From: Actinobacteria bacterium UBA912
GTDB lineage: Bacteria > Actinomycetota > Coriobacteriia > Anaerosomatales > UBA912
Assembly (NCBI GenBank): GCA_002293965.1
Contig: DBEG01000140.1
Location: 1 to 6,261 of the forward strand
Direction of reading: 5' to 3'
DNA length: 6,261 nt
The translations under genes and the position numbers were made by a program. Within the stretch, counting starts at the first letter, position 1. Each line of letters begins with the position of its first letter. Below the pieces are notes generated by a model that was not told where the DNA came from, made no database searches, and worked only from the letters and a program-made list of their open reading frames with translations. Positions 5,986-6,261 of the stretch are shown here, one piece after another.

Positions 5986-6261
5986 GACACTCCACAGACG
6001 CTTGGCGGCAGCCTGATTGTTGCTCGCTGCCGAGGAACGCTTGGCCCGGCGCTTGTAGAAGTAGCGGCCCGTCTCACCTTGGGCCTCGCTCGATGCCGCC
6101 AGCCAGATCACGGTGTCAGCACCCTGCTCCGGCGTCTGCCACAGTGGGCTCAGCAGGTTCCAGGCGATCCCGCTCAGGTCGTCCCATCCCCTCCCGAAGC
6201 CGGTCCTGACCACCCCGGGATGCATGGCATTGGAGCTGATGCCTGACCCGCCGAAGCGCCG
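5962..6261 (-). CDS. Short-chain dehydrogenase/reductase, C-terminal 99 residues (5' end off the right edge)
   Basis: The C-terminal third of an NAD(P)-dependent oxidoreductase of the short-chain dehydrogenase family. The visible part starts at RRFGGSGISSNAMHPGVVRT, in which the N-A-M-H-P-G-V-V motif follows the family's catalytic region, and continues with TPEQGADTVIWLAAS, GETGRYFYKRRAKRSSAASN and AAAKRLWSVSEELV. This ending, with KRSS-A-S and RLW-SEEL, closely resembles the retinol-dehydrogenase/WWOX-like branch, enzymes that oxidise or reduce alcohols and ketones including lipid-like ones. The cofactor motif (TGxxxGIG) and the catalytic Ser, Tyr and Lys lie off the window, so activity and substrate cannot be judged. 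The reading frame is open to the window edge, and the ATG at 6225 is internal, not the start. The gene is convergent with the tRNA gene, 44 bases from its end. Confidence 0.93.
   Translation of the reverse strand, partial: RRFGGSGISSNAMHPGVVRTGFGRGWDDLSGIAWNLLSPLWQTPEQGADTVIWLAASSEAQGETGRYFYKRRAKRSSAASNNQAAAKRLWSVSEELVSR

Overview
The window looks like an ordinary chromosomal segment of a moderately high-GC bacterium. The most likely source is an actinobacterium, possibly Coriobacteriia-like. This is judged from GC-rich codons, the DNA polymerase I sequence (an EGDD variant of the nuclease motif and a decayed proofreading domain), GTG starts, and an ABC/Ig-like-domain operon without any outer-membrane partner. 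The lineage is an inference, since no rRNA or other taxonomic marker is present. No phage, transposase, integrase, CRISPR or toxin gene was seen.

Layout from left to right. Positions 1-1869 (minus) hold the first 623 codons of polA; its C-terminal catalytic end lies off the left edge. Positions 1888-5638 (minus) hold four tightly packed genes. In transcription order these are a LolD/MacB-type ABC ATPase, a secreted protein with two predicted Ig-like (CARDB/COG1361-type) domains, a MacB/FtsX-type permease, and a multi-pass Yip1-like membrane protein. The junctions are a 4-base ATGA overlap, a 1-base gap and a 10-base gap, so these four form an operon. polA follows only 18 bases after the last of them and may be co-transcribed. 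A gene-free stretch (5639-5830) carries a -10-like element for this operon on the minus strand and a perfect TATAAT ahead of a plus-strand tRNA-Leu(CAA) (5831-5917). The right edge holds the C-terminal 99 residues of a retinol-dehydrogenase-like short-chain dehydrogenase on the minus strand.

How the genes may work together: the ATPase and permease form a MacB-superfamily unit, a type that couples ATP hydrolysis to movement of an extracytoplasmic domain rather than always pumping a solute through a channel. In place of the usual HlyD/MacA adaptor, the operon encodes an exported Ig-like protein with a hydrophobic, amphipathic-looking C-terminal tail, plus a Yip1-like membrane protein with an acidic helical insert. 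Together they could be a four-part cell-envelope system of unknown substrate. This is the most interesting part of the window, but the functional role is inference.
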